Of a stretch of 64,000 nucleotides of DNA, positions 48,131 to 58,224 are shown piece by piece. The translations under genes and the position numbers were made by a program. Within the stretch, counting starts at the first letter, position 1. Each line of letters opens with the position of its first letter. This DNA is from an uncultured Alphaproteobacteria bacterium (lineage in GTDB: Bacteria > Pseudomonadota > Alphaproteobacteria > RUG11792). The notes beneath the pieces were generated by a model. It had not been told where the DNA came from, did no database searches, and saw nothing but the letters and a program-made list of their open reading frames with translations. Location: contig CAJUOM010000002.1 of NCBI GenBank assembly GCA_910588255.1, forward strand, positions 1 to 64,000, read 5' to 3'.

Positions 48131-48988
48131 ATGTCTAATTTATTAAAAGTATTTTATATACTTATAAGCGGGGCGCTAATTGCATCCCAAGCAAATGCAT
48201 CAGCGCAAGTATCTCATTCTCAATATGGTATCTTAAAAGAAAAGATTGATACCGCTCTTGATAACAGTAAACCTTGTCCTGTTATGACTTATTGGGAGAA
48301 AAAAAACAATGAATGTAAGGTGCTCTTTCAACGAATATGTTTCAAAAACTCAGGAAATAATACAAAAAATTTATCCATGTTTTGTCAAATAGATGATATG
48401 GATTATGAAGAAGACGCGGAACAATATGTGAATAATCAGCGTATTTATGAGGGATATAATTTATATATCTTCGAAAATATTCCGGAATATTTTACTCTAA
48501 AAAAACTGCAACTTTTAATAGGAGGTCCGGCTATGAAGGATGTCTCTCAACCAACTTATATAATAGGAGTAATGGATGAAAAAGGTAACAAAAATATTGA
48601 ATTGCTGGATTCCGAATATCCTTTAGGAGAAATGAATATACCTAATTGGTCATATATTTGCGCGTATCAATCTAATGATGAATGTGGTTTTGTTGAGCAA
48701 TTGCAAGGAGAGGAAGAGAACATTATAAACGATTTTTTTGATACCCGTGATTATGCAATATCGGTATTTACAAACCTTTCGAATAATACAAAACTACCTT
48801 TACCTGTTGGATTTAAATTATGTAGCTTTTTGCAAATAGATCGCGATAACTGGATTGGTCGTAGATTACACAGTGTGATTGAGAGTGAAGAAGAAATAGT
48901 ACATCGAGCAATGGGAGACGGATCTCTGACCACGATTCCAGAAAATCCTTCTGAAATTTCTACAAAATCTTTAAAAACTCCTTGGTAA
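48131..48988 (+). CDS. Secreted protein of unknown function with six or more cysteines
   Basis: I do not recognise this 285-residue protein. ATG 48131 gives a Sec signal (MSNLLKVFYILISGALIASQ, then ANASA). The mature part has cysteines near the start (NSKPCPVMTYW, NECKVLFQRICF) and further along (CAYQSNDECGF), suggesting disulfides outside the cytoplasm, and acidic stretches. Upstream ATG 48065 would bury the signal. A hairpin terminator at 49004-49038 follows. It may be an effector or an envelope protein. Confidence 0.7.
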   Translation: MSNLLKVFYILISGALIASQANASAQVSHSQYGILKEKIDTALDNSKPCPVMTYWEKKNNECKVLFQRICFKNSGNNTKNLSMFCQIDDMDYEEDAEQYVNNQRIYEGYNLYIFENIPEYFTLKKLQLLIGGPAMKDVSQPTYIIGVMDEKGNKNIELLDSEYPLGEMNIPNWSYICAYQSNDECGFVEQLQGEEENIINDFFDTRDYAISVFTNLSNNTKLPLPVGFKLCSFLQIDRDNWIGRRLHSVIESEEEIVHRAMGDGSLTTIPENPSEISTKSLKTPW

Positions 48989-49003
48989 TAAAATTAGATA
49001 AAT

Positions 49004-49038
49004 ATATCCCTATGTTTTCTTTAGAACTATAGGGATAT
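49004..49038 (+). terminator. Terminator after the secreted gene
   Basis: The stem ATATCCCTAT/ATAGGGATAT (10 bases) with a 15-base loop is followed by TTATTGTTCTT, 16 bases after the stop codon. The remaining bases up to 49289 show nothing else. Confidence 0.65.
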
Positions 49039-49289
49039 TTATTGTTCTTAACGAGTTTGTTCAAAGCCTGGATATAATTTAAAATCATTGCAAGATTTTT
49101 AGAAACGTGTTATTCTAAAAAAGATTAGATATGGCTTTAGGTATGATTATGAATTATTATTATATGTTATCGATATAATTTTAGTATCATATTTTTAAGC
49201 TACTAATTTATCCCACAATTTAAAAATCCCTGATACTAATAATTATTTTCACGTAATCACTATCAATTATTAAAAGAAAGGTTATTAGT

Positions 49290-50492
49290 ATGAAAAAACA
49301 ATTAAGCGCAATATTTTTATTAGCTGGAACAGCTATCGGTTCTGGAATGTTATCTTTGCCTATATTCCTTACTAAATATGGGGTAAATTTCACATTCATT
49401 GTTATGTGTTTCTTTGCTTGGCTAACTTATTTCACAGCTATAATACGAACTGATCTTAATATAAATTCTGATTCGAGTTTTTCATTAAGAGACGTTGGGA
49501 AGTTTTTCAGTGGAAACTCAGCTTCGAAAATAGGAAGTGTATCATTAAAGCTATTATCATATTCATTAATGTCAGCATACTTATATGGAGCAGCATCTTT
49601 ATTAAAAACATTTTTTGATTTTGATCTGAAATGGATTATTTTAATAATATCGATATTTATCATATCGATATTGGTTTCAAGAATAAATATCATTTATATC
49701 AATAAGAAACTATTTGTATTATTACTCATAACACTTTTTGTTGTTATAATAAAACTTTTTCAAAATCTTAAATTTGAAAATATTGAAATACAACTTTCTA
49801 ATGTTGATTACTCTGCGATATCATCTGTTCTGCCAATAGTATTTACCTCATTTGGATTTCAAGGATCATTGCATTCATTAACGAAATTCGTCGATAATGA
49901 CAGGAAATTAATCAAACGAGCTTGTTTATATGGAAGTTTAATACCAGCCATTGTATATATTTCTTGGGTAGCTTGTGTCATTTCAGTCATATATTCTAAT
50001 AATATAAGCTTTTTCGAAAAGATGATAAAAAACAATGTTGAATTGTCTGAGTTAATATCGTGTTTAACAAATATTTCAAATTGCGCTTATATCAAAACTG
50101 TATCCTGGATAATATCAATACTAGCTCTTTTCACTTCCATCATAGGGGTTTGTGTCGCGATTTTTGATGAATGGAAAAATGTTACAGATCGAAAATTAAA
50201 ACAAAAATTTTCCACATTATGTTCAACAATCATAACAATCTTCCCTACGATGTTTGTTGCAATATTAATACCTAACGCCTTTATTAAAGTATTAAATATT
50301 TCGGGAATGATCCTATCGATAATTGCCATATTTTTACCAACATTTTTATATTTAAAAATGACAAAGCAAAAGAATCTAAAGATTTCAAATTTGAGATATT
50401 TTGGAATCATAGCAATCACTATTATAGGGATTTTCATATTTTTATCTGGAGCAAAAGATTTATTTGATGAAATTCGAAGTTTTATAATGTAA
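49290..50492 (+). CDS. Aromatic amino-acid permease (HAAAP/TyrP family)
   Basis: This 400-residue transporter has about 11 membrane helices. The start LSAIFLLAGTAIGSGMLSLP is the hallmark of the hydroxy/aromatic amino-acid permeases, and FTSFGFQGSLHSLTKFVDND is the second conserved segment. It resembles the tyrosine/tryptophan permeases of intracellular bacteria such as chlamydiae. AAAGG precedes ATG 49290. It would import host tyrosine or tryptophan by proton symport. Confidence 0.87.
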   Translation: MKKQLSAIFLLAGTAIGSGMLSLPIFLTKYGVNFTFIVMCFFAWLTYFTAIIRTDLNINSDSSFSLRDVGKFFSGNSASKIGSVSLKLLSYSLMSAYLYGAASLLKTFFDFDLKWIILIISIFIISILVSRINIIYINKKLFVLLLITLFVVIIKLFQNLKFENIEIQLSNVDYSAISSVLPIVFTSFGFQGSLHSLTKFVDNDRKLIKRACLYGSLIPAIVYISWVACVISVIYSNNISFFEKMIKNNVELSELISCLTNISNCAYIKTVSWIISILALFTSIIGVCVAIFDEWKNVTDRKLKQKFSTLCSTIITIFPTMFVAILIPNAFIKVLNISGMILSIIAIFLPTFLYLKMTKQKNLKISNLRYFGIIAITIIGIFIFLSGAKDLFDEIRSFIM

Positions 50493-50528
50493 GATGAACC
50501 TATAGATTCTCTACGAAGTGTTGAAATA

Positions 50529-51524
50529 ATGTTTGAAAAAAATTTAGAAAATATATATGAAAATTATGATGCTTTCTTGATTGATATGTATGGAGTATTA
50601 TACGATGGAAGTGGATTTTTCGATGGTACATTAGAACTTTTGAGAAAAATGAAAAATTCAGGAAAAAAGATAATAATCTTAACCAACACAACAATAATCT
50701 CAAAATCTTGCAAAGAAAATTATTTAAAAAAAGGTTTGATAGAAAGTGTTCACTATGATTTGTTTATTAGTTCAGGAGAAGCCTTCAAGCAGACTTTACA
50801 AGACTATATTCCTAATGCAAAAACTTATTTCCAAGCTTTTCATCCAAATAACGATCTTTTTAAAGAAAGCCCATTAACAGAATCAAACTCTATTGAAGAA
50901 TCAGATTTTGTTTATGTAGGTTATTTAAATGCGGGAAAGAAAATATACATAGCTGATGATTTAAAGGATAAATCTGGAAATATAATACCCCTGGATAATT
51001 TGACATCCATAGATTGCCACTATATTCAGGATTTTGAAGAAATCTCAGGCTTATTAGATACATGTTTGAAATTAAAAAAAACTTTAGTAGTTGCCAATCC
51101 TGACTTATTTGCTCTTGAATTGATATCAACAAACGAATTTTCTACTAGAAGGCCTGTTTTATGTCAAGGAGCAATCGGTGAATTTTATGAAAAAATGGGA
51201 GGAAAAGTTATATATTTCGGAAAACCTTATTCAGCTGTATATAATTTTGCTAAGAGATTTCTTTCAAAAAATGAAAAAACAGCTATGATAGGAGATACAC
51301 TTTGGACAGATATACTCGGAGGAAATATAGCCGGATTTGATACAATTCTGACACTGACAGGAGTATCCGGAGAATTTCTAAAACATTTAGATCAAAAGTC
51401 AGATATAAAAGACAAAATAGAATTTCTTTTGGAAAATATATCTTCAAAAATGACGCATAAAAACTTATTGCCTTATTCTCAAATTCCAACTCATGTGATA
51501 GAGCGCTTTGCAGGTAATTATTAA
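50529..51524 (+). CDS. HAD-IIA family phosphatase-like protein
   Basis: This 331-residue protein belongs to the TIGR01459-type alphaproteobacterial HAD-IIA group. The nucleophile motif is DAFLIDMYGVLYDGSGFF, then ILTNTT, then GKPYSAVYNFAKRF and MIGDTLWTDILGGNIAGFDT for metal binding. The cap domain lies between. The substrate is unknown; a sugar phosphate or nucleotide is likely. It is a single gene 36 bases after the permease. Confidence 0.85.
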   Translation: MFEKNLENIYENYDAFLIDMYGVLYDGSGFFDGTLELLRKMKNSGKKIIILTNTTIISKSCKENYLKKGLIESVHYDLFISSGEAFKQTLQDYIPNAKTYFQAFHPNNDLFKESPLTESNSIEESDFVYVGYLNAGKKIYIADDLKDKSGNIIPLDNLTSIDCHYIQDFEEISGLLDTCLKLKKTLVVANPDLFALELISTNEFSTRRPVLCQGAIGEFYEKMGGKVIYFGKPYSAVYNFAKRFLSKNEKTAMIGDTLWTDILGGNIAGFDTILTLTGVSGEFLKHLDQKSDIKDKIEFLLENISSKMTHKNLLPYSQIPTHVIERFAGNY

Positions 51525-51561
51525 ATTTCTTCAATTAATAAAGAGTTATAAAAATATAAAT

Positions 51562-52455
51562 TTAATAAATGTAACCTTCATACTTTTTCATAAGATTATC
51601 GATATTTTCAAAGGGAACCTCTGCTTTAAGGAATTTATTTATCCAATTTAATAGTTTCAATCCTTTAAAATTAACTATCATAGAAATACAATCTTTTTCA
51701 CCTTGTAATATCAAAGGAACAAGATTTAATGACAATTTGGGATTACGACGCAAAAGGGTTTTTATTTTTGTTTCACTATTTAGTGTTAACATTATTTCTT
51801 TTTTCTTCAATTTACCAGCTATTCTATTATCCCAATCAGAGATTGAAGAAATTTTTGCATTAGGAAAAAGTGTTTCCGCAAATTCCAAATATGAAGAATC
51901 CTCTATAGCTATTGTTAAATTTTTATCTTTAATGAGCTCTTTTATTGATTTAGATCTATATGTTTCCAACATTTGTCTATTTATTAAAAATAACTTTTTA
52001 TCAACAACATAAGGATTTGTATAAAGAACTTTCCTACTACGATGAATTGTATATGATAAATGTGAAATTCCAATATCCCCTTCACCTTTTTTTATCGCAT
52101 CAACTACATCTTCATATCTAGAATAACAACATCTGAAAATTAATTTGACTCCCAAAGCTTTTGCAATTTTCTTTGCTAACTCTATATCTTCACCTGTTAA
52201 ATCAAATTTTTTATTCTTTTTCTTCATCAAAAATAATGGCCTGTTGGTATCTTTATTAGAACAAACAATCAAAGTTTTTCTTTTCAAAATATCATCTATA
52301 TCTCCACAAATTATTCCCCTTTCTTTTTTGAAATCAGGAAGAGTTGTTTGGTATTCTACCTCAACTTCTGTATTTTCTGCAGAAATAACTATCTCACAAA
52401 AGAAGAAAATTGCAGAGACAAAAATACCAACCTTGTTCAGTAACATTAAAAACAA
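51562..52455 (-). CDS. Periplasmic solute-binding protein (family 3, amino-acid type)
   Basis: A signal peptide at about 1-25 (NKVGIFVSAIFFFCEIVISA) is followed by a type II periplasmic binding fold: FDLTGEDIELAKKIAKALGV, then KKGEGDIGISHLSYTIHRSR and TNPYVVDKKLFLINRQ. It would deliver amino acids to an ABC importer, whose permease and ATPase are not nearby. At 297 residues it is a little long because of an insertion after the signal containing two Cys. It converges with the HAD gene. Confidence 0.85.
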   Translation of the reverse strand: MFLMLLNKVGIFVSAIFFFCEIVISAENTEVEVEYQTTLPDFKKERGIICGDIDDILKRKTLIVCSNKDTNRPLFLMKKKNKKFDLTGEDIELAKKIAKALGVKLIFRCCYSRYEDVVDAIKKGEGDIGISHLSYTIHRSRKVLYTNPYVVDKKLFLINRQMLETYRSKSIKELIKDKNLTIAIEDSSYLEFAETLFPNAKISSISDWDNRIAGKLKKKEIMLTLNSETKIKTLLRRNPKLSLNLVPLILQGEKDCISMIVNFKGLKLLNWINKFLKAEVPFENIDNLMKKYEGYIY

Positions 52456-52527
52456 AAACCAAGAACTTTCTGATAATATTTTATCAAATTTACATTAATT
52501 TTTGGTTAATTTATGGCTTGTAATAAT

Positions 52528-53985
52528 TTAAATCAGTAACTCTTTCAAGATATTGTTTACCATTTCTGGGTTTCCTTTTCCATGTAAAGCTTTCATAGAT
52601 TGCCCAACAAAAAATCCGAATAGTTGTGTTTTTCCTGATTTATATTGCTCTACTTGCTTTGAATTATCCGATAAAACTTTCTCAATAACACTTTTAATGA
52701 CAGATTCATCTTGAATCTGAACAAGTCCCAACTCTTTAACGAGGCTAGCAGGAGATTTTCCGGTTTCTGCCATTTCAGCAAAAACTGTTTTTGCAATTTT
52801 TCCTGATATTGTTTTATCAATAATCAAATCAACTAATTCAGCAATATATTCCACAGGGAATTCGACTTCTTCGATATCTTTTCCTTCTTTATTTAAAAGA
52901 GCAAAGAATTCACCAATCATCCAATTGGCAATCAATTTTGCAGATTCTGAAGCGGAAAATTTTGATGAAGCAACGATCTTTTCAAAACAATCTGCGATTT
53001 TCTTATCCTCAATTAACACATTTGCATCAGATTCAGAAATTTCGTATTCTTTTATGAATCTTTCTTTTTTGGAGTCAGGAAGTTCAGGCATAGTCGCCAT
53101 TAGTTTTTCTATTCTTTCATCTGATAATATAACAGGTTTCAAATCAGGATCAGGGAAATATCTATAATCTGCAGCATCTTCTTTTGATCTCATTGATCTT
53201 GTTTCTCCTGCGTTAGAGTCAAAAAGCCTTGTTTCTTGGATAATCTCTTCCCCGGATTCTTTAGCTATTATTTGACGTTCCGTTTCATAATCTAAAGCCT
53301 GTCCTAAAAACTTTATAGAATTTATGTTCTTAATTTCCACACGATTTCCGAATCCTTCTCCGGGTTTTCTAATCGATATATTGGCATCAACTCTCAAATT
53401 TCCACGTTCCATATTACAATCCGAAGTTTCGATATATCTCAAAATTGTGCGAAGTTTCTTAACATATTGCATAGCTTCATAAGAAGAACTCATATCCGGT
53501 TTTGATACTATTTCCATCAACGGAACTCCGGATCTGTTCAAATCAACATAAGAAAAATCTGGAGATAAATCATGTATACTTTTTCCAGCATCTTGCTCTA
53601 TATGAATTCTTTCAATATTGATAATTTTTTTAGAGCCATCTTTCAATTCGATTTCAAGATATCCGTCTGTAATTATCGGATAATATAATTGTGAAATCTG
53701 ATATCCAGATGGAAGATCAGGATAAAAATAATTCTTCCGATCAAATCTGGAGATTTTATTTATCTTTCCATTTATTCCAAATCCGGATTTAATAGCCTGA
53801 TCTATAGCGTTTTCATTCAAAACAGGAAGCATTCCGGGCATTGCGGCATCATAAAAACTAACCTGAGTATTCGGATCTGAACCGAAATTAGTTGGACTTG
53901 AACTAAATAATTTCGATTTTGTGGAAATCTGCGCATGCACCTCGAGTCCAATAACAACTTCCCATCCTTTTATTAAATTATCCAT
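52528..53985 (-). CDS. gatB: Asp-tRNA(Asn)/Glu-tRNA(Gln) amidotransferase subunit B
   Basis: GatB binds the misacylated tRNA and carries the kinase/transamidase channel. The start WEVVIGLEVHAQISTKSKLF, DRKNYFYPDLPSGYQISQLY, GVPLMEIVSKPDMSS and KNINSIKFLGQALDYE are all conserved, and the C-terminal YqeY tail is present. At 485 residues it is normal. It follows gatA by 18 bases, with GGAG before the ATG. gatC is not in this window. Confidence 0.97.
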   Translation of the reverse strand: MDNLIKGWEVVIGLEVHAQISTKSKLFSSSPTNFGSDPNTQVSFYDAAMPGMLPVLNENAIDQAIKSGFGINGKINKISRFDRKNYFYPDLPSGYQISQLYYPIITDGYLEIELKDGSKKIINIERIHIEQDAGKSIHDLSPDFSYVDLNRSGVPLMEIVSKPDMSSSYEAMQYVKKLRTILRYIETSDCNMERGNLRVDANISIRKPGEGFGNRVEIKNINSIKFLGQALDYETERQIIAKESGEEIIQETRLFDSNAGETRSMRSKEDAADYRYFPDPDLKPVILSDERIEKLMATMPELPDSKKERFIKEYEISESDANVLIEDKKIADCFEKIVASSKFSASESAKLIANWMIGEFFALLNKEGKDIEEVEFPVEYIAELVDLIIDKTISGKIAKTVFAEMAETGKSPASLVKELGLVQIQDESVIKSVIEKVLSDNSKQVEQYKSGKTQLFGFFVGQSMKALHGKGNPEMVNNILKELLI

Positions 53986-54003
53986 AAAATTCTCCAGTTT
54001 TAT

Positions 54004-55488
54004 TTAGTATATAGTTAATATATCTTTTCTTAATTTTTCAAAATCAGCAGATTCTTCTATAATCTTTGCAGCTTTAAATATATTTACTTCTCCAAATCTA
54101 TTACCTATCAATTGAACTCCCATAGGCAACCCATCGTTTGATAATCCAGCAGGAATAGACATAGCAGGAAGTCCGGCTATATTCGCATTAACCGTAAATA
54201 TATCATTTAAATACATTTCTACAGGTGTCATTTTTGCGGATTCTTCTATTCCAAACGCAGTGTTTGGAGTTGTTAGGGTTAAAATCAGATCTACTTTGGA
54301 AAAAGCATTATTTTTAAAATCTTCTTTTATCATTTTCTGAATTTTTAAAGCCTTAGTGTAATAAGCATCATAATACCCTGCAGACAACACATATGTTCCC
54401 GTTAGTATTCTTCTTTTCACTTCCTCTCCAAACCCTTCAGATCTGGAATTGATATAAAGCTCATTAATGTCATTATAATGTTCAGCTCGCCTTGAATACC
54501 TCACCCCATCATATCTTGTTAAGTTCGAGGAAGCTTCGGCAGGAGCTATGATATAATATGCAGGAAGTGCATAAGGAGTTGTTTTTAAAGATATATCAAT
54601 TAATTCACAACCGGCAGATACCAACCAATTTTTTGCCTTTTCAAATAAATCTAAATTTTCTTGATTCAATCCTTCAATGTATTCTTTAGCAATACCAATT
54701 TTCATTCCTCTTATAGATTGTCCTAAAAAACTCGCATAATCTGGAATAGTAACATTTTCTGAAGTTGAATCTTTATCATCATATCCTGCCATCGCACACA
54801 GCATTATAGCAGCATCTTCAACAGTTTTTGTCAAAGGTCCTGCTTGATCTAAAGATGATGCAAAAGCAACCATTCCCCAACGTGAACATAAACCATATGT
54901 AGGTTTTATACCCACTAATCCAGAAAATGCAGCAGGCTGTCTTATGGATCCTCCTGTGTCAGATCCTGTAGCTGCGACACATAAATCTGAAGCAACAGCG
55001 GTTGCAGAACCACCAGAAGATCCTCCCGGTACTAATTTCATATCACTGTTGGATTTTTTCCTGAAAGGTAAATAACATGGCCCAAAATAGCTTGTTATAT
55101 TAGCCGATCCCATTGCAAACTCATCCATATTTGTTTTCCCAATAAAAACAGCTCCATTATTGAGCAAGTTCTGAGTTACTGTAGACTCATATTCAGGCAC
55201 AAATTCAGAAAGTATTTTTGAGCATGCGGTTGTTCGAATACCTTTCGTACAAAACAAATCTTTAACAGCAATAGGAACACCTGAGAGTAATTTTTCTTCC
55301 CCTTTTGATATTTTTTCATCAGCTTTTTTTGCTGCTTCTAATGCCTTTTCTTTATCCAGAGTGACATAAGCATTTAGCTCTGAATAACTTTCAATCCGCT
55401 CTATATAATAGTTCATTAGCTCTAAGGAGCTAAATTCTTTGTTTTTCAAACCTTTTCTTACTTCTGATATCGTCAAAAATTTTTTCAT
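54004..55488 (-). CDS. gatA: Asp-tRNA(Asn)/Glu-tRNA(Gln) amidotransferase subunit A
   Basis: This amidase-signature glutaminase supplies ammonia to GatB. The catalytic triad is K76 (PIAVKDLFC), cis-Ser S157 (VPGGSSGGSATAVA) and S181 (GSDTGGSIRQPAAF). At 494 residues it is full length. It starts five bases after the exported kinase-like gene. gatC, usually the first gene, is absent here, so it must lie elsewhere. Confidence 0.97.
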   Translation of the reverse strand: MKKFLTISEVRKGLKNKEFSSLELMNYYIERIESYSELNAYVTLDKEKALEAAKKADEKISKGEEKLLSGVPIAVKDLFCTKGIRTTACSKILSEFVPEYESTVTQNLLNNGAVFIGKTNMDEFAMGSANITSYFGPCYLPFRKKSNSDMKLVPGGSSGGSATAVASDLCVAATGSDTGGSIRQPAAFSGLVGIKPTYGLCSRWGMVAFASSLDQAGPLTKTVEDAAIMLCAMAGYDDKDSTSENVTIPDYASFLGQSIRGMKIGIAKEYIEGLNQENLDLFEKAKNWLVSAGCELIDISLKTTPYALPAYYIIAPAEASSNLTRYDGVRYSRRAEHYNDINELYINSRSEGFGEEVKRRILTGTYVLSAGYYDAYYTKALKIQKMIKEDFKNNAFSKVDLILTLTTPNTAFGIEESAKMTPVEMYLNDIFTVNANIAGLPAMSIPAGLSNDGLPMGVQLIGNRFGEVNIFKAAKIIEESADFEKLRKDILTIY

Positions 55489-55493
55489 CTACC

Positions 55494-56540
55494 CTACTCT
55501 ACTTTCATGTTTTCAAAATCTTTAAAAAAACTAAGCACATATTTGGCTCTATTTTCGGAAGAAATTTGATCTAATTCTATTTTATCATAATCTCCTTTTT
55601 TAAAATAACTTATTCCGCTTTCTTTTAAATTTTTCATAATTTTATCCAAATCCTCTGATTCATATCTGCCATCAATCCAACAAAGTCTAAATACCCCGGC
55701 CAGAAAAGCTGTCGCTTTCACATAGAATAAGGTTGCTTTAAGTTCAAAATCCGAAACTTTTCTATTAAAATATTTTTCCAAGACGTATCTCATAGTTTTT
55801 GGATCATCTATTCCAGATTCATAAAAGAAATAACCAAATTCAGCAAAAACAGAATCTCTCCTGCTCTCTTGGAAATCTATAAAATATACCTTCTTATCAT
55901 CAGAAATCAATATATTTCCGGGAGCTAAATCCCCATGTATTATAATCTTGGAAGTTTTGTATTTCTTATAAACCTCTGTCAATTGATCATACCACTTGAA
56001 AAATTCAGATGGCACTTTCTTTTTACTAATTTTAATACCTTGAACTGAATCTCCTATAGATTCCAGCATTGGTTTATTATGAAAAATATCAGTATTGGAG
56101 AAATTATGTATTATTCGCAAACCCTGGATAATTTGATTAAGAATATTTTCATTATTTAAGTCAGTTTTAGGATTAAAAATCCTTCCATTTATGTAATCTA
56201 TAACAATTATATATGGATTTTTTTCGTTATCAGTAAATACTATTTCAGGAGCAAGTCCTTTTTCTGATAAGAATTTATGCATATTCAATTCAGAAATCCG
56301 ATTTTCAATAGGAGTATTCTTGCTAAGAATCCTGATAACTAACGATTTTTCGGGTAAATTAATTTTATAAACTGAAGAAGATGACATTCCTCCTCTCAGT
56401 AATTCCACATTGATCTCAAGTGAAATACCAAAATTTTTCGCAAACTTTTTAATACCAATGTAATCTAACTCATTTAGCTTAGTGGCATATAAAGAAGCAG
56501 AAAACAAAGTAAAAATCAGAAATATTGTCTTATAAAACAT
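55494..56540 (-). CDS. Choline-kinase/APH-fold phosphotransferase with a signal peptide
   Basis: Residues 1-19 are a Sec signal (MFYKTIFLIFTLFSASLYA, cleavage before TKL). The rest is a complete choline/ethanolamine/aminoglycoside kinase fold: LLRGGMSSSSVYKINLP (P-loop), LVIRILSKNTPIENRISEL (ATP lysine replaced by the VIRI segment), catalytic loop IIHGDLAPGNILIS (H202, D204, N209), VYFIDFQESRRDSVFAEFGY (metal Asp). At 348 residues it resembles LicA/choline kinases. An ATP-dependent kinase outside the cytoplasm would need ATP supplied from the host. It sits in a tight leftward group between rnj and gatA. Confidence 0.85.
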   Translation of the reverse strand: MFYKTIFLIFTLFSASLYATKLNELDYIGIKKFAKNFGISLEINVELLRGGMSSSSVYKINLPEKSLVIRILSKNTPIENRISELNMHKFLSEKGLAPEIVFTDNEKNPYIIVIDYINGRIFNPKTDLNNENILNQIIQGLRIIHNFSNTDIFHNKPMLESIGDSVQGIKISKKKVPSEFFKWYDQLTEVYKKYKTSKIIIHGDLAPGNILISDDKKVYFIDFQESRRDSVFAEFGYFFYESGIDDPKTMRYVLEKYFNRKVSDFELKATLFYVKATAFLAGVFRLCWIDGRYESEDLDKIMKNLKESGISYFKKGDYDKIELDQISSENRAKYVLSFFKDFENMKVE

Positions 56541-56546
56541 ATGTTA

Positions 56547-58205
56547 TCACACTTTATGTATATGAACACTCACAAGAGGTTTTTTTTCGAAATGTCTTGC
56601 GATTAATTTTCTTAATGAATTTTCACAAGACATTTTTAATTTTTCTATATCCGAATTTTTCACAAGTTCTGTAGAAATTATTTGATATATAACAGAACTT
56701 AATTTTTCGTTTGTTGTATTTTCCAGATATATACCTTCTATGACAACATCTGGAGATCCGATCAGTTTGTCTTCATTTGAAACAACAAAACTGACACTCA
56801 TATGTCCGTTATATGTCATTACAGTTCTTTCACGAATAGCTTTTGAATTAATCGGTATCAGATCATCACCATCTAAAGCGTTGAAAATAACATCATGGTG
56901 TTTTATTTTTTGTAATTTCCCTCCTTTGAAACTCACAACATCTCCGGATTCTGCCACAAATACTTCGGATATACCACATTCTTTTGCAAAATCTTTATGA
57001 GCAAAAAGCATTCTTGCATCACCATGAATAGGCATAAGCGAACGTGGTTTCAGCCATTTATACATCAAAGCTATGGATTCTTTGTTTGGATGTCCGGAAA
57101 CATGAATATCATCTTCTGTATCTGTTGTGACTATTTCAACACCTTTTCTGATTAACAAATTTTGCATCTCACGAATTCCAAGTTCATTTCCGGGAATTAC
57201 TTTTGAAGAAAACAAAACAACATCGTTTTTGTCTAATTTTATAAGTTTATTTTCCCCTCTAGCTAATCTAAATAAAGCAGAACGAGCTTCCCCTTGAGAA
57301 CCTGTGCAAATCACTAAGACTTTTTCAGGAGGCATACTTGCTGCTTCTTCATCTGTCAATATTGAATTAACATTATCTTTAAATTGCTTTGAAAAATAAG
57401 AAGTTTCGGAAACAGCATCAAGCATCTTATGCATTGATCTTCCAATAATCGCAACTTTCCTTCCGAGTTTTTTAGCAACGCTAAATATAGTCTCTAATCT
57501 TGCAACATTCGAAGAAAAGCAAGTCACTGTTATTCTTTTGTGTTTATATTTTGGTATAATCCTTAACAAAGCATCTTTGACGGTTGTTTCAGATCCTATT
57601 TGATCTTCAGTCAATATATTTGTTGAATCACAAAGAAGACAATCTACTCCTTCTTTTCCGATTTCTTCTAGCCTTTTTTCATCAACAAAATCTCCTAGGA
57701 GTGGCGTTTCGTCAATTTTCCAATCTCCCGTGTGAAAAACGTTTCCAGCTTGCGTTTTTATATAAATTCCACAAGCCCCCAAAATAGAATGCGCTAAAGA
57801 AACAAACTCCACTTCAAAACTTCCGGTTTTTATAACCTGTTTAGGTCTCACAGTATTAATCTCAACTTCCTCCCTCCAAGAATAATCTTTTAATTTCTGT
57901 TTCAGAATCGCTGCAGGAAATTCAGTTAAATAAATAGGACATCTCAACTTTGGCCAAAGGTATTGAATCGCTCCAATATGATCCTCATGAGCATGAGTTA
58001 TGAACAAACCTTTTATCTTGTCCCTTACACTTTCTGGAAATGATATATCCGGAGTTAAAATTTCTATTCCAAGCTTATCATAAAAAGCTATTCCTAAATC
58101 AACTATAATCCATTCTTTATTATTTCCAATCATAGTACAGTTAGCGCCGATCTGTTCAAGCCCTCCGAGAGGAAGTATCAACAAATCTTCTTTTTTTGCA
58201 TTCAT
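56547..58205 (-). CDS. rnj: Ribonuclease J
   Basis: This beta-CASP metallo-beta-lactamase fold enzyme with endo- and 5'-exonuclease activity matures rRNA and degrades mRNA. The metal motif is HAHEDH at residues 71-76. LPLGGLEQIGANCTMIG, FHTGDWKIDETPLLGDFVD, the CASP histidines in DIHVSGHPNKESIALMYKWL and the motif LMPIHGDARMLFAHKDFA are all intact. At 552 residues it is normal. A good AAGGAG precedes the ATG. Confidence 0.96.
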   Translation of the reverse strand: MNAKKEDLLILPLGGLEQIGANCTMIGNNKEWIIVDLGIAFYDKLGIEILTPDISFPESVRDKIKGLFITHAHEDHIGAIQYLWPKLRCPIYLTEFPAAILKQKLKDYSWREEVEINTVRPKQVIKTGSFEVEFVSLAHSILGACGIYIKTQAGNVFHTGDWKIDETPLLGDFVDEKRLEEIGKEGVDCLLCDSTNILTEDQIGSETTVKDALLRIIPKYKHKRITVTCFSSNVARLETIFSVAKKLGRKVAIIGRSMHKMLDAVSETSYFSKQFKDNVNSILTDEEAASMPPEKVLVICTGSQGEARSALFRLARGENKLIKLDKNDVVLFSSKVIPGNELGIREMQNLLIRKGVEIVTTDTEDDIHVSGHPNKESIALMYKWLKPRSLMPIHGDARMLFAHKDFAKECGISEVFVAESGDVVSFKGGKLQKIKHHDVIFNALDGDDLIPINSKAIRERTVMTYNGHMSVSFVVSNEDKLIGSPDVVIEGIYLENTTNEKLSSVIYQIISTELVKNSDIEKLKMSCENSLRKLIARHFEKKPLVSVHIHKV

Positions 58206-58224
58206 TTATATTTCTCCTTAAAAA

